11,820 nucleotides of DNA from Dehalococcoidia bacterium (GTDB taxonomy: Bacteria; Chloroflexota; Dehalococcoidia; GIF9; AB-539-J10): assembly GCA_030669525.1 (NCBI GenBank), contig DAOVDO010000010.1:1-11820 (forward strand). Reading direction: 5' to 3'. The notes beneath the pieces are model-generated. The model had not been told where the DNA came from, searched no databases, and was given only the letters and a program-made list of their open reading frames with translations. A program made the translations under genes and the position numbers. Shown piece after piece: positions 1 through 6,633 of this stretch. Every line of letters begins with the position of its first letter. Position 1 is the first letter of the stretch.

Positions 1-2853
1 CTGTTGCTTCCGCTTGTCCAGACAGCCGCCTGCTTGATTTTAATAATCACAGTACTAAAAGGGCACTTTAGCAGCTTCAATAACCGCCTGTTCGCCCTCT
101 TTCTCCTGTGCCTGTCAGCCTGGGGTATCATTATTTTTGGCATGCGGTCCAGTCCAGACATCGAGCACGCCCTTCTCTGGGAGAGATGGATCACTCCTAT
201 TGTGTGTTTTGCCAATGTTCTCCTCTACCACTTCTCCGTACGCTATAACTCCATACGAGTACGCAACTGGATTATAACGACTCTCTATATTATCTGCTTT
301 GTTTCAATTCCCCTGGCAACAACAAAGCTGCTCCATGCCGGTATGCAGACCAAGCCCTATGGCTATGCTCCCATATTCGGGCCCCTAATGCCTCTACTCA
401 TGCTCTTTGTCTATGGGCTGACTATAATAGCTCTCTGGAATTTCATTAAGGGCTACAGGACTTCATCCCGGGCTGAAATCAGGAACCGCTCTCTCTATAT
501 CATTGCAGGGATTACTATTTCACTTGTTGGGGGAATCTTTGACATCTTACCGGTAATGGGTTTACCACTGTACCCGGGCTCCATAATTGGTACTATAATC
601 TTCTGCTCGCTAACAACAGTAGCCATTGCCAGGCACAGCCTTCTGGATATCCACCTTGTCCTGCGCAAAGGCATCGCCTACGTCATAACAACCACGTTAG
701 CTGCTCTACCATTTATAGGTATCTTCCTCTTAATCATCCGTGCGGCTTCAGGAAGGGATTTATCCTTATGGACCTACGCTATATTGCTTATTGTACTTGC
801 TGCCATTATGTATCCGCTATGGCAAGTAGTTCAACAAAGAGTGGACAAATGGTTTTACCGTAACAGGTACGACTTCCTGCAAGCTCTCAGCGCTTTTAGC
901 CGAGACACCCAGAGCATTACAGACTCCAGTAAGCTCACCACCAGCATGGTTAACCTGCTCGCCGGGGCACTTCAGGCGAAGGCTATTTACCTGCTGGAAC
1001 CCACAAGTGATTACAGCAGGTTTAATACCGTGTTCACCACGGGGACGATTGACCCCAAACACACTATCCAGCTAAACAGCAAGGGCTCCCTGGTCAAGTG
1101 GTTCGAACGTTCCAATGAGCTATTATCCACTCAAGATATTGAGCTGGTGCCCCAACTACAAATCATTGGCGACATAGAAAGGGAAGCTCTTGAACAGGTA
1201 AATGCAGAGTTGCTGGTACCTTTGAAAACGCAAGATAACAAGTTGTCAGGTCTGGTTATTCTAAGCCGAAAACTTTCCCAACAGCCATATACCCTGGAAG
1301 ATAAGCAGTTAATTCATGCCCTGGCTGGTCAGATGGCGATGAAGTTGGAAAACGCCCGCCTTTACCGAGATACTCTGCAATCGAAAGATAAGCTGGAAAC
1401 ATGGCTGAACAGTATGACTGACTACGTAATGATCATAGACTCAAACTACCATGTACAGTTCATGAATAGCTCGGCTATAGATAGCTTTGGTAACAAGAGC
1501 GGTGAGCTTTGCTGGAGTGTTTTAGGTAAAAGCTCCCCATGTTCCTTTTGCCCCCAGGAAGCCTTTCCTGGTAAAAGTAAAAAGAAATTTCATTTCGCTA
1601 CCGCTACCGAAAAGAGGGCTTACGACGTGGCAATTGCTACCCTTCCAACCCCGGATGGTGGATTTTCACTCATTGAGGTAATCAGAGACATTACTGAACA
1701 GAAGCAGGTGGAGTTAGAGAAAAGGGAAATAGAGCAAAAGGCACAACTCACCAGCCGCCTTGCTTCTGTTGGTGAGATGGCATCAGGCATAGCCCATGAG
1801 ATAAATAATCCTCTGGTCGGCGTTATCGGCTTCGCCGAGCTGCTAGTGGAGAAAAAAGACCTTCCTGAGGATATCAAGGAGCAGCTGAAGATCATCAACA
1901 ACGGAGCACAGCGGGTAGCGAGCATTGTGAAGAGACTGCTTGCATTTGCACGTCAGCATAAGCCAGAGCGAGTATACACTAACATTAACGAGATTATCGA
2001 AACCACGCTTGAATTACGCACTTATTCGTTGAAGACCAATAATATAAAGGTCACAACCCAATTCCAATCCGATTTGCCCTGGACTGTGGCTGACCCCGGA
2101 CAAATCCAGCAGGTGTTCCTCAATATAATCATCAATGCTGAAGCTGAGATGAACCTGGCCCACGGCAAGGGAAATTTGCTGATAAGAACAGAGACAATGG
2201 ATGACATTATACAAATATCCTTTAAAGATAATGGGCCGGGCATTACCAGGGAGAATCTAGATAAAATATTCGATCCTTTCTTTACCACCAGAGAGGTAGG
2301 CGAAGGAACAGGTCTTGGTCTGAGTATGTGCCATGGGATCATAGCAGAGCATAATGGCCATTTATATGCTAAGAGCTCACCAGGCAGGGGAGCCACCTTC
2401 ATTGTAGAGTTACCAATTATCCGTGAAGACAAACAAATAGAGTCAGCAGCACCAGCTATGGATGAGCTTGAAAGAGTAGTCAAAGCTCGGATATTAATAA
2501 TAGATGATGAACTAATAGTAAGACAATTCTTAAGTAAACTGTTAAGCGATGAAGGGCATGAGGTAGAGTCTGCAGATAATGCCGATAATGCCCTGGAGAG
2601 GCTAAAGAACAAAGACTTTGACCTTGTCCTGGCAGATATCAAGATGCCAGGCACCAGTGGCAGCGAGTTTTTTAAGCATATCCAGAATATGGACCGGTCT
2701 TTAGCTAAGAAAGTAGTCTTTATCACAGGCGATACCATGGCAGCAGATACCAAAGCGTTTCTCACTAAGACCAATGCTCCTTATATCACCAAACCCTTTG
2801 AAACCAAGAAACTGAAGAGTAAAGTAAATCGCCTCTTGGCTGATTCCAGCTAG
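1..2853 (+). CDS. Hybrid sensor histidine kinase (TM-GAF-PAS-HisKA-HATPase-REC), 5' partial
   Basis: A membrane sensor kinase that should autophosphorylate on His and pass phosphate to its own receiver domain. The reading frame is open from the first base and the protein starts inside a membrane helix, so the true start lies upstream; residues are numbered from the TTG at position 4. Residues 1-215 hold about seven hydrophobic helices (histidine-kinase 7TM type), two more follow at about 225-272, then a GAF-like domain (about 300-455) and a PAS domain (about 463-565) with Cys503, Cys513 and Cys516. The H-box has His598 followed by E-I-N-N-P. The ATPase domain shows N-box Asn707/Asn711, G1 D742-x-G-x-G746, F-box F756-DPFF and G2 G768-TGLG. 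The C-terminal receiver has D834/D835, phospho-acceptor Asp878, Thr908 and Lys930, all intact. No DNA-binding output domain is present, so a separate partner regulator is expected. The signal sensed is unknown. Confidence 0.93.
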   Translation: MLLPLVQTAACLILIITVLKGHFSSFNNRLFALFLLCLSAWGIIIFGMRSSPDIEHALLWERWITPIVCFANVLLYHFSVRYNSIRVRNWIITTLYIICFVSIPLATTKLLHAGMQTKPYGYAPIFGPLMPLLMLFVYGLTIIALWNFIKGYRTSSRAEIRNRSLYIIAGITISLVGGIFDILPVMGLPLYPGSIIGTIIFCSLTTVAIARHSLLDIHLVLRKGIAYVITTTLAALPFIGIFLLIIRAASGRDLSLWTYAILLIVLAAIMYPLWQVVQQRVDKWFYRNRYDFLQALSAFSRDTQSITDSSKLTTSMVNLLAGALQAKAIYLLEPTSDYSRFNTVFTTGTIDPKHTIQLNSKGSLVKWFERSNELLSTQDIELVPQLQIIGDIEREALEQVNAELLVPLKTQDNKLSGLVILSRKLSQQPYTLEDKQLIHALAGQMAMKLENARLYRDTLQSKDKLETWLNSMTDYVMIIDSNYHVQFMNSSAIDSFGNKSGELCWSVLGKSSPCSFCPQEAFPGKSKKKFHFATATEKRAYDVAIATLPTPDGGFSLIEVIRDITEQKQVELEKREIEQKAQLTSRLASVGEMASGIAHEINNPLVGVIGFAELLVEKKDLPEDIKEQLKIINNGAQRVASIVKRLLAFARQHKPERVYTNINEIIETTLELRTYSLKTNNIKVTTQFQSDLPWTVADPGQIQQVFLNIIINAEAEMNLAHGKGNLLIRTETMDDIIQISFKDNGPGITRENLDKIFDPFFTTREVGEGTGLGLSMCHGIIAEHNGHLYAKSSPGRGATFIVELPIIREDKQIESAAPAMDELERVVKARILIIDDELIVRQFLSKLLSDEGHEVESADNADNALERLKNKDFDLVLADIKMPGTSGSEFFKHIQNMDRSLAKKVVFITGDTMAADTKAFLTKTNAPYITKPFETKKLKSKVNRLLADSS

Positions 2854-2969
2854 TATAGAAAGACTTAGCAGCAGAGACAGGGATACAAGTGGCTGGTTTG
2901 CTAATTAACTGCACATTGCTTGTTATCCTAATAATGACAATAATAGGAGAGGTAAATCCAGCCACAATA

Positions 2970-3007
2970 TCAATATATATTGACTCCTGCTGCCAATATG
3001 ATATGCT
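2970..3007 (+). promoter_or_regulatory. Candidate promoter with overlapping 14-bp palindrome
   Basis: A perfect 14-bp palindrome (TCAATATATATTGA, 2970-2983) overlaps a -35-like TTGACT (2980-2985). Sixteen bases further is a weaker -10-like TATGCT (3002-3007), and the start codon of the next gene is at 3034. The arrangement resembles a promoter with a repressor site over the -35 box. The palindrome is seen directly; promoter and operator roles are inferred. The AT-rich palindrome could also arise by chance. Confidence 0.4.
2981..3004 (+). repeat. Short dispersed intergenic repeat, copy 1
   Basis: Contains the core CCTGCTGCCAATATG (2986-3000). Related sequences occur in two other intergenic gaps: copy 2 (4301-4328) matches 21 of 28 bases over a longer stretch, and copy 3 (7880-7900) shares 14 of 15 core bases. 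All three are on the + strand upstream of a gene. Copy 1 overlaps a candidate promoter spacer. Confidence 0.35.
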
Positions 3008-3033
3008 GATCAAGCCAGGAGAGGAGGTAAATT

Positions 3034-3519
3034 ATGGGTTGGAGTAGAGCCAGCAGGATTCTCCATTGTGAGGCGCTAAGGGTATTCTTCCAGGAGCAGG
3101 TTCGGGTATTAAAAAGGGATCGGAAAACGGCACTCATACTGACAGCGATATTCTGTGCGTTGCTGATAGCCGCTTTTATCGTTGGTATTAGTGATAATAT
3201 ACCAGGCATAGTGCTATGCTTCCTGGCTGCTACCATTCCAGTAATTGCATTTACATATACATTGCGAGATTTGAAAAAGTTACTAATACTGCTGGGGGCA
3301 TCAGTTGGAGGTTTCTTTGTCTTTGTAGTTTTGCACAATGCCTTTTATGCACTGGGCATAATTACCGGTCATATCGTAATATTAAGCCATCTAATTAATG
3401 CCCTTGGCGTGGTATGCTTTTGCATTGCTGTTTTCCTGTGTCCCGCCGCTTTTCTGGTAGGGGCAGTGGGCAGCATAGCGCTTGCCACCAGGAAGAGGAA
3501 GAACCAGACAGCTAATTAA
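3034..3519 (+). CDS. Small 4-TM membrane protein of unknown function
   Basis: I do not recognise this 161-residue protein. It has a basic, probably cytoplasmic N-terminus of about 30 residues (several Arg/Lys, with Cys12), then hydrophobic stretches at about 33-52, 55-76, 83-107 and 115-150. The last is long enough for one long or two short helices. A short basic tail (ATRKRKNQ) follows. No catalytic motif or cofactor site is evident. The start is well supported: GGAGGT at 3023-3028 lies five bases before the ATG. It follows the histidine kinase by 180 bp and precedes the nitroreductase by 75 bp. It seems to have its own promoter, so a functional link to the kinase is only a guess from position. 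An integral inner-membrane protein is the safest description. Confidence 0.75.
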   Translation: MGWSRASRILHCEALRVFFQEQVRVLKRDRKTALILTAIFCALLIAAFIVGISDNIPGIVLCFLAATIPVIAFTYTLRDLKKLLILLGASVGGFFVFVVLHNAFYALGIITGHIVILSHLINALGVVCFCIAVFLCPAAFLVGAVGSIALATRKRKNQTAN

Positions 3520-3528
3520 TCCGTTCAA

Positions 3529-3577
3529 TTGCAGGTAAACACCATTATCGGCTACAATAAATACCATAAAGTATTTA
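3529..3577 (+). promoter_or_regulatory. Candidate promoter and inverted repeat upstream of nitroreductase
   Basis: A -10-like TACAAT (3553-3558) lies 18 bases after a weak -35 (TTGCAG, 3529-3534). A perfect 7-bp inverted repeat (TAAATAC / GTATTTA, arms 3558-3564 and 3571-3577, 6-base loop) follows at once and ends just before the ribosome binding site (AGGAG, 3581-3585). It would span the expected transcription start, so it could be an operator or a weak RNA hairpin near the ribosome site. The repeat is seen directly; its role is inferred. Confidence 0.35.
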
Positions 3578-3594
3578 GAAAGGAGAATATATCA

Positions 3595-4248
3595 ATGGAA
3601 TTTGCGGATTTAGAGAAGTTAATCAAAGGCCGGCGTTCTATCCGCCGCTGGCAGGATAAAAAGGTCCCCGAAGAATTGCTGCTGCAGGCTATCCAGTTAG
3701 CCACATGGGCACCCAATGCTGCCAATCAGCAAAACTGGTACTTTTATGTCATTGTCAATCAGGATACCATCACCGCTATCGCTGATGTAGTTCAAGCTGG
3801 CGCTAACCAGATAGCCTCATGGCCTGAAGCTAATAAATTTGGTGATGATGCTGCCAGAATGCTGGACAGGGCAAGCCTTTTCCGTAATGCACCGGCAGCT
3901 ATTGCAGTGGCCTCTACCAGGTACCACTCAAGCATCGATCAGATTTTAACCGCCCGGGAAAAGAGTGACCCAAAGGCAGGGCAGATACGTGAGTGGCGTA
4001 ATATCGCCAATAGCCGTATCCAGTCGACATCTTCATCCATTGCTTATTTGCTATTGATTTTACACCAGATAGGTCTGGGCGCAGTATGGATGACAGGCCC
4101 CATGCAAGCCAAGGGGGAAATAGAAAAAATCCTCAAAGTGCCCCCTGAAATGGATATCGTTGCTTTCATACCCGTCGGCTATCCCGCCGAAAGCCCAGCT
4201 CCCAAGGAGCGCCGACCAATCGAAGAGGTCTGCAAGGTTGTCAGGTAG
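3595..4248 (+). CDS. Nitroreductase-family FMN-dependent oxidoreductase
   Basis: A 217-residue member of the nitroreductase fold, normally a homodimer that binds FMN and uses NAD(P)H to reduce nitro compounds, quinones or flavins. Typical features are the N-terminal R-R-S-I-R-R FMN-phosphate motif (residues 13-18), the P-N-A-A-N-Q-Q-N-W segment (40-48), the late G-A-V-W-M-T-G-P motif (162-169), and the C-terminal P-V-G-Y-P and K-E-R-R-P-I-E-E-V segments (193-212). The length is usual for the family. The frame is open further upstream to a TTG at 3529, but AGGAG at 3581-3585, nine bases before this ATG, and the start of homology favour 3595. No signal peptide is seen, so it is cytoplasmic. The substrate cannot be told from sequence; related folds include dehalogenases and flavin-destroying enzymes. 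The DsrE-like gene follows after 185 bp. Confidence 0.9.
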   Translation: MEFADLEKLIKGRRSIRRWQDKKVPEELLLQAIQLATWAPNAANQQNWYFYVIVNQDTITAIADVVQAGANQIASWPEANKFGDDAARMLDRASLFRNAPAAIAVASTRYHSSIDQILTAREKSDPKAGQIREWRNIANSRIQSTSSSIAYLLLILHQIGLGAVWMTGPMQAKGEIEKILKVPPEMDIVAFIPVGYPAESPAPKERRPIEEVCKVVR

Positions 4249-4300
4249 CAACCAGTATTACCAGAGGTAAATAAAAATTAGCTGTTGCTTAAAGCCTTAT

Positions 4301-4328
4301 TAACTCCTATTACCAATATAACATCCTG
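4301..4328 (+). repeat. Short dispersed intergenic repeat, copy 2
   Basis: The most degenerate copy, with core CCTATTACCAATATA (4306-4320). It resembles copy 1 over 28 bases with seven differences, and it ends directly beside the 7-bp hairpin at 4329-4346. Confidence 0.3.
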
Positions 4329-4346
4329 GCCCTTCATAAGAAGGGC
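4329..4346. repeat. Perfect 7-bp hairpin in the nitroreductase/DsrE gap
   Basis: GCCCTTC and GAAGGGC form a perfect 7-bp stem (4329-4335 and 4340-4346) around a 4-base loop. It lies 80 bp after the nitroreductase stop and 87 bp before the DsrE-like start. No T-run follows on either strand, so it is not a classic intrinsic terminator. It could protect or pause the transcript or act as a protein-binding site. The 185-bp gap around it holds no other convincing gene. Confidence 0.5.
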
Positions 4347-4433
4347 AAGTAAATAACGTATTGATATTAATGCTAAATCTAAATGGAAGCTGGTGAATGA
4401 TGACAACCAAAGATGTGAAAGGAGAAATAAAAA

Positions 4434-4772
4434 ATGGCAAATAAGGTTTTCGTGGTTGTAACCAGCAGGGATAAGGAAGTATCAGCAGGAGTAGGGCTCA
4501 GGTACGCATTCAACGCGGCTACCAAACCTTGGATGGATGAAGTTAAAATTATCGTCTTTGGCCCAGCAGAGGAACTCGCAGCTTATGACACTGAGGTACA
4601 GTTAAAATTAAAGGACTGCATGAAAGCTGGTATCGAGGTTCTATTCTGCAAGGCATGTTCTGATGAGAAGGGAATAACCGGTACGCTGGAAGAAGCAGGC
4701 TTTAAGGTCATATATGTCGGTTCAGTAATATCCCAACTCCTGAAAGATGGTTGGGATTCGTTGACCTTCTAA
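4434..4772 (+). CDS. DsrE-like small protein with conserved cysteines
   Basis: A 112-residue cytoplasmic protein that looks like the DsrE/DsrF-like fold. It starts with a hydrophobic beta strand (K-V-F-V-V-V-T-S), has a central strand (V-K-I-I-V-F-G-P-A, 37-45), and ends in the common G-F-K-V-I-Y-V-G and Q-L-L-K-D-G pattern (89-106). Cys62, Cys72 and Cys75 are present; the F-C-K-A-C segment matches the place where DsrE-like proteins often carry a reactive cysteine. Family members move sulfur as persulfide in sulfur oxidation or tRNA thiolation, but many small orphan members have no known role. No tusC/tusB or dsr partners are nearby, so a specific sulfur-relay function is not supported. AAAGGAG at 4418-4424 sits nine bases before the ATG and fixes the start. 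The next gene has its own promoter 30 bp downstream. Confidence 0.75.
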   Translation: MANKVFVVVTSRDKEVSAGVGLRYAFNAATKPWMDEVKIIVFGPAEELAAYDTEVQLKLKDCMKAGIEVLFCKACSDEKGITGTLEEAGFKVIYVGSVISQLLKDGWDSLTF

Positions 4773-4802
4773 ACTGGATTTGGGAAATGTTTCCTGGCTA
4801 GT

Positions 4803-4830
4803 TTTACACGGCCCGTCGTTGGGCTATAAT
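4803..4830 (+). promoter_or_regulatory. Sigma70-type promoter of the glutamine synthetase gene, with spacer dyad
   Basis: TTTACA (4803-4808) and a consensus TATAAT (4825-4830) are separated by 16 bases, the best promoter match in the window. The expected start near 4837 gives a leader of about 70 nt. The spacer holds a small perfect dyad, GCCC-gtcgtt-GGGC (4811-4824), exactly between the two boxes. A dyad in this place is where an activator or repressor could bind, but the arms are only 4 bp. The promoter is inferred from consensus and position. Confidence 0.6.
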
Positions 4831-4905
4831 AGTCTGAGGAAATTACAGGGCTGAATAAAAAACTCTGGGAGAGGTGCATGCTTCAAAAAAGGAAGTGAGT
4901 TAGTT

Positions 4906-6408
4906 ATGAAAGATGCAACAGGAATAAATGTAAATAGAATAGCTCAGTTTTTGGAAAAGCCCGCGAAAGAATTTACCAAATTGGACCTTATCAGGTTTAT
5001 TGAGGAAAAAAAGATCGAGATGGTGAACTTCCGGTATACAGGAGGAGATGGCCGTCTGAAAACCCTCAATTTTATAATTACCAGCAAAGCTCAACTGGAC
5101 CGCGCGCTATCAATAGGGGAAAGAGTAGATGGCTCCAGTCTGTTGCCCTATATTGACGCTGCTTCAAGTGACCTCTATGTTATTCCCCGTTATAAAACTG
5201 CCTATATGAACCCATTCTCCCCTATTCCCACAGTAGATATGCTTTGCTCTTACTACACAAATGAAGGGATTCGACTGCCAAGCTCCCCGGAGAATATTGT
5301 TCAAAAGGCTCATGAGTTGCTGAAGAGTAACACTGGATTGACTCTCGAGGCTATGGGGGAACTGGAATACTATGTTCTCTATGACAGCCAGCGTTATTAT
5401 CCAATTACAGCTCAGAAGGGCTACCAGGAATCCTCTCCGTTTTCTAAATGGGAATGGTTGAGATGTGAAGCCATGCAGGTTATTGCTCAGGCAGGAGGAA
5501 AGATTAAGTATGGTCACTCAGAGGTAGGCAATATCCGTGTAGAAGACCATGAGATGGAGCAACACGAGATTGAGTTTCTTCCTGTTCCTTTAGAAGATGC
5601 AGCCGACCAGATTGTTATCGCCAAATGGATATTGAGGATGATTGGGTATAAATATGGAGTAACGGTCAGCTTTGCTCCCAAAATACTAGCTGGACATGCA
5701 GGGAGCGGCCTTCATATTCATACAAAATTGACCAAAGATGGGAAGAATATGATGGTTGAAGGGAACCAGTTAAGCAATATTGCCAAAAAGTCGATTGCTG
5801 GCTATCTAACTCTGGCTCCCTCCCTGACTGCCTTCGGTAATACCGTGCCTACCTCTTATCTTAGATTGGTCCCCCACCAGGAGGCACCAACAAATATATG
5901 CTGGGGTGATAGAAACCGGTCTGTACTGGTCAGAGTTCCCCTGGGATGGTTAAACGCTAAGAATATGGCAAGAAATGCCAATCCACAGGATAGGAGCGAA
6001 TCCCCGAAGCTCACAAGCAACCAGACAGTAGAATTTCGCTGTCCTGATGGTTCAGCTAATATTTATCTATTGCTAGCCGGACTGGCTGTGGCTGCCCGAC
6101 ATGGACTGGAAATGAAAGATGCATTGGAATTAGCTAAAAAACTTTATGTGGACGTGAACATCTTCTCCCCTGAGCACAAAGAAGTCCAGGAAAAACTGCC
6201 TCAGTTACCAGCTTCATGCTGGGAATCAGCCGACAATCTCTTGAGAGACCGTGAAATCTACCAGAAGGACCATGTCTTTTCTGCTATAGTAATCGATGAA
6301 ATAGCGAAGAAACTTAAAGACTACAACGATGAGGGTCTGAGCGAGAAGCTATATGGCAAAGAAGATGAAATTAAAAAACTAATCGACGAGTATCTTCATT
6401 GTGCGTAA
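4906..6408 (+). CDS. glnA: Glutamine synthetase family protein (type I-like, divergent)
   Basis: Probably joins ammonia and glutamate to glutamine using ATP, as a cytoplasmic multimer. The N-terminal beta-grasp domain (about 24-105) has V-D-G-S-S at 74-78, so Asp75 matches the ammonium-binding Asp of the enteric enzyme. The catalytic domain has metal ligands Glu152/Glu154 (G-E-L-E-Y-Y), Glu206 (H-S-E-V-G) and Glu221 (Q-H-E-I), ATP-site His270 (G-S-G-L-H-I-H), and substrate residues Arg320, Glu326, Arg338 and Arg343. E376-F-R-C-P-D closes the active site. At 500 residues it is longer than the usual 440-470. There are about seven extra residues between Glu206 and Glu221 and a lengthened helical C-terminus. 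The adenylylation tyrosine region of proteobacterial GS is not recognisable. A ligase for another amine is possible, so the symbol is provisional. GGAAG at 4891-4895 supports the start. Confidence 0.85.
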   Translation: MKDATGINVNRIAQFLEKPAKEFTKLDLIRFIEEKKIEMVNFRYTGGDGRLKTLNFIITSKAQLDRALSIGERVDGSSLLPYIDAASSDLYVIPRYKTAYMNPFSPIPTVDMLCSYYTNEGIRLPSSPENIVQKAHELLKSNTGLTLEAMGELEYYVLYDSQRYYPITAQKGYQESSPFSKWEWLRCEAMQVIAQAGGKIKYGHSEVGNIRVEDHEMEQHEIEFLPVPLEDAADQIVIAKWILRMIGYKYGVTVSFAPKILAGHAGSGLHIHTKLTKDGKNMMVEGNQLSNIAKKSIAGYLTLAPSLTAFGNTVPTSYLRLVPHQEAPTNICWGDRNRSVLVRVPLGWLNAKNMARNANPQDRSESPKLTSNQTVEFRCPDGSANIYLLLAGLAVAARHGLEMKDALELAKKLYVDVNIFSPEHKEVQEKLPQLPASCWESADNLLRDREIYQKDHVFSAIVIDEIAKKLKDYNDEGLSEKLYGKEDEIKKLIDEYLHCA

Positions 6409-6633
6409 TATTGAGGAACGCCGCCGTACAGCATACCTACAGCCGAGGACTTCGCTGATATAAACAGCTCCATAACTATAGAAGGTGAGAAGGAAAACCA
6501 GTCGCTACTACTTTGGCGGCTGGAGCTCAAATAAGCTGGAAACCCTAGCCGATTAGCTTATACAAGTACCATACCGGAATTTTCGAAATCCATCTCCTGC
6601 CAACCAGTACAACCGAGAGCATAGGCAAAAAAG
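6409..6633. other. 225-bp intergenic region with an inverted repeat, no gene seen
   Basis: No open frame with a ribosome binding site and no strong promoter was found between the glutamine synthetase and the MFS gene. The clearest structure is a perfect 7-bp inverted repeat, ATAAGCT (6531-6537) and AGCTTAT (6555-6561), around a 17-base loop. It may be part of a structured leader of the MFS gene or a terminator without a T-run. A short TTTCGAAA palindrome lies near 6580-6588. The roles are unknown. Confidence 0.35.

Noticed and set aside
2022..2774. Long open frame on the minus strand (250 codons) opposite the histidine kinase
   Set aside because: It lies wholly antisense to well-conserved kinase and receiver domains, has no recognisable family and no ribosome site, and is a shadow of the coding strand.
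2866..2907. Inverted repeat TTAGCA/TGCTAA as terminator of the histidine kinase gene
   Set aside because: Only 6 bp with a loop of about 30 bases and no T-run, too weak to call a terminator.
4397..4444. 15-codon open frame overlapping the DsrE-like start, possible leader peptide
   Set aside because: It has no ribosome binding site and no attenuator structure; the overlap is likely chance.
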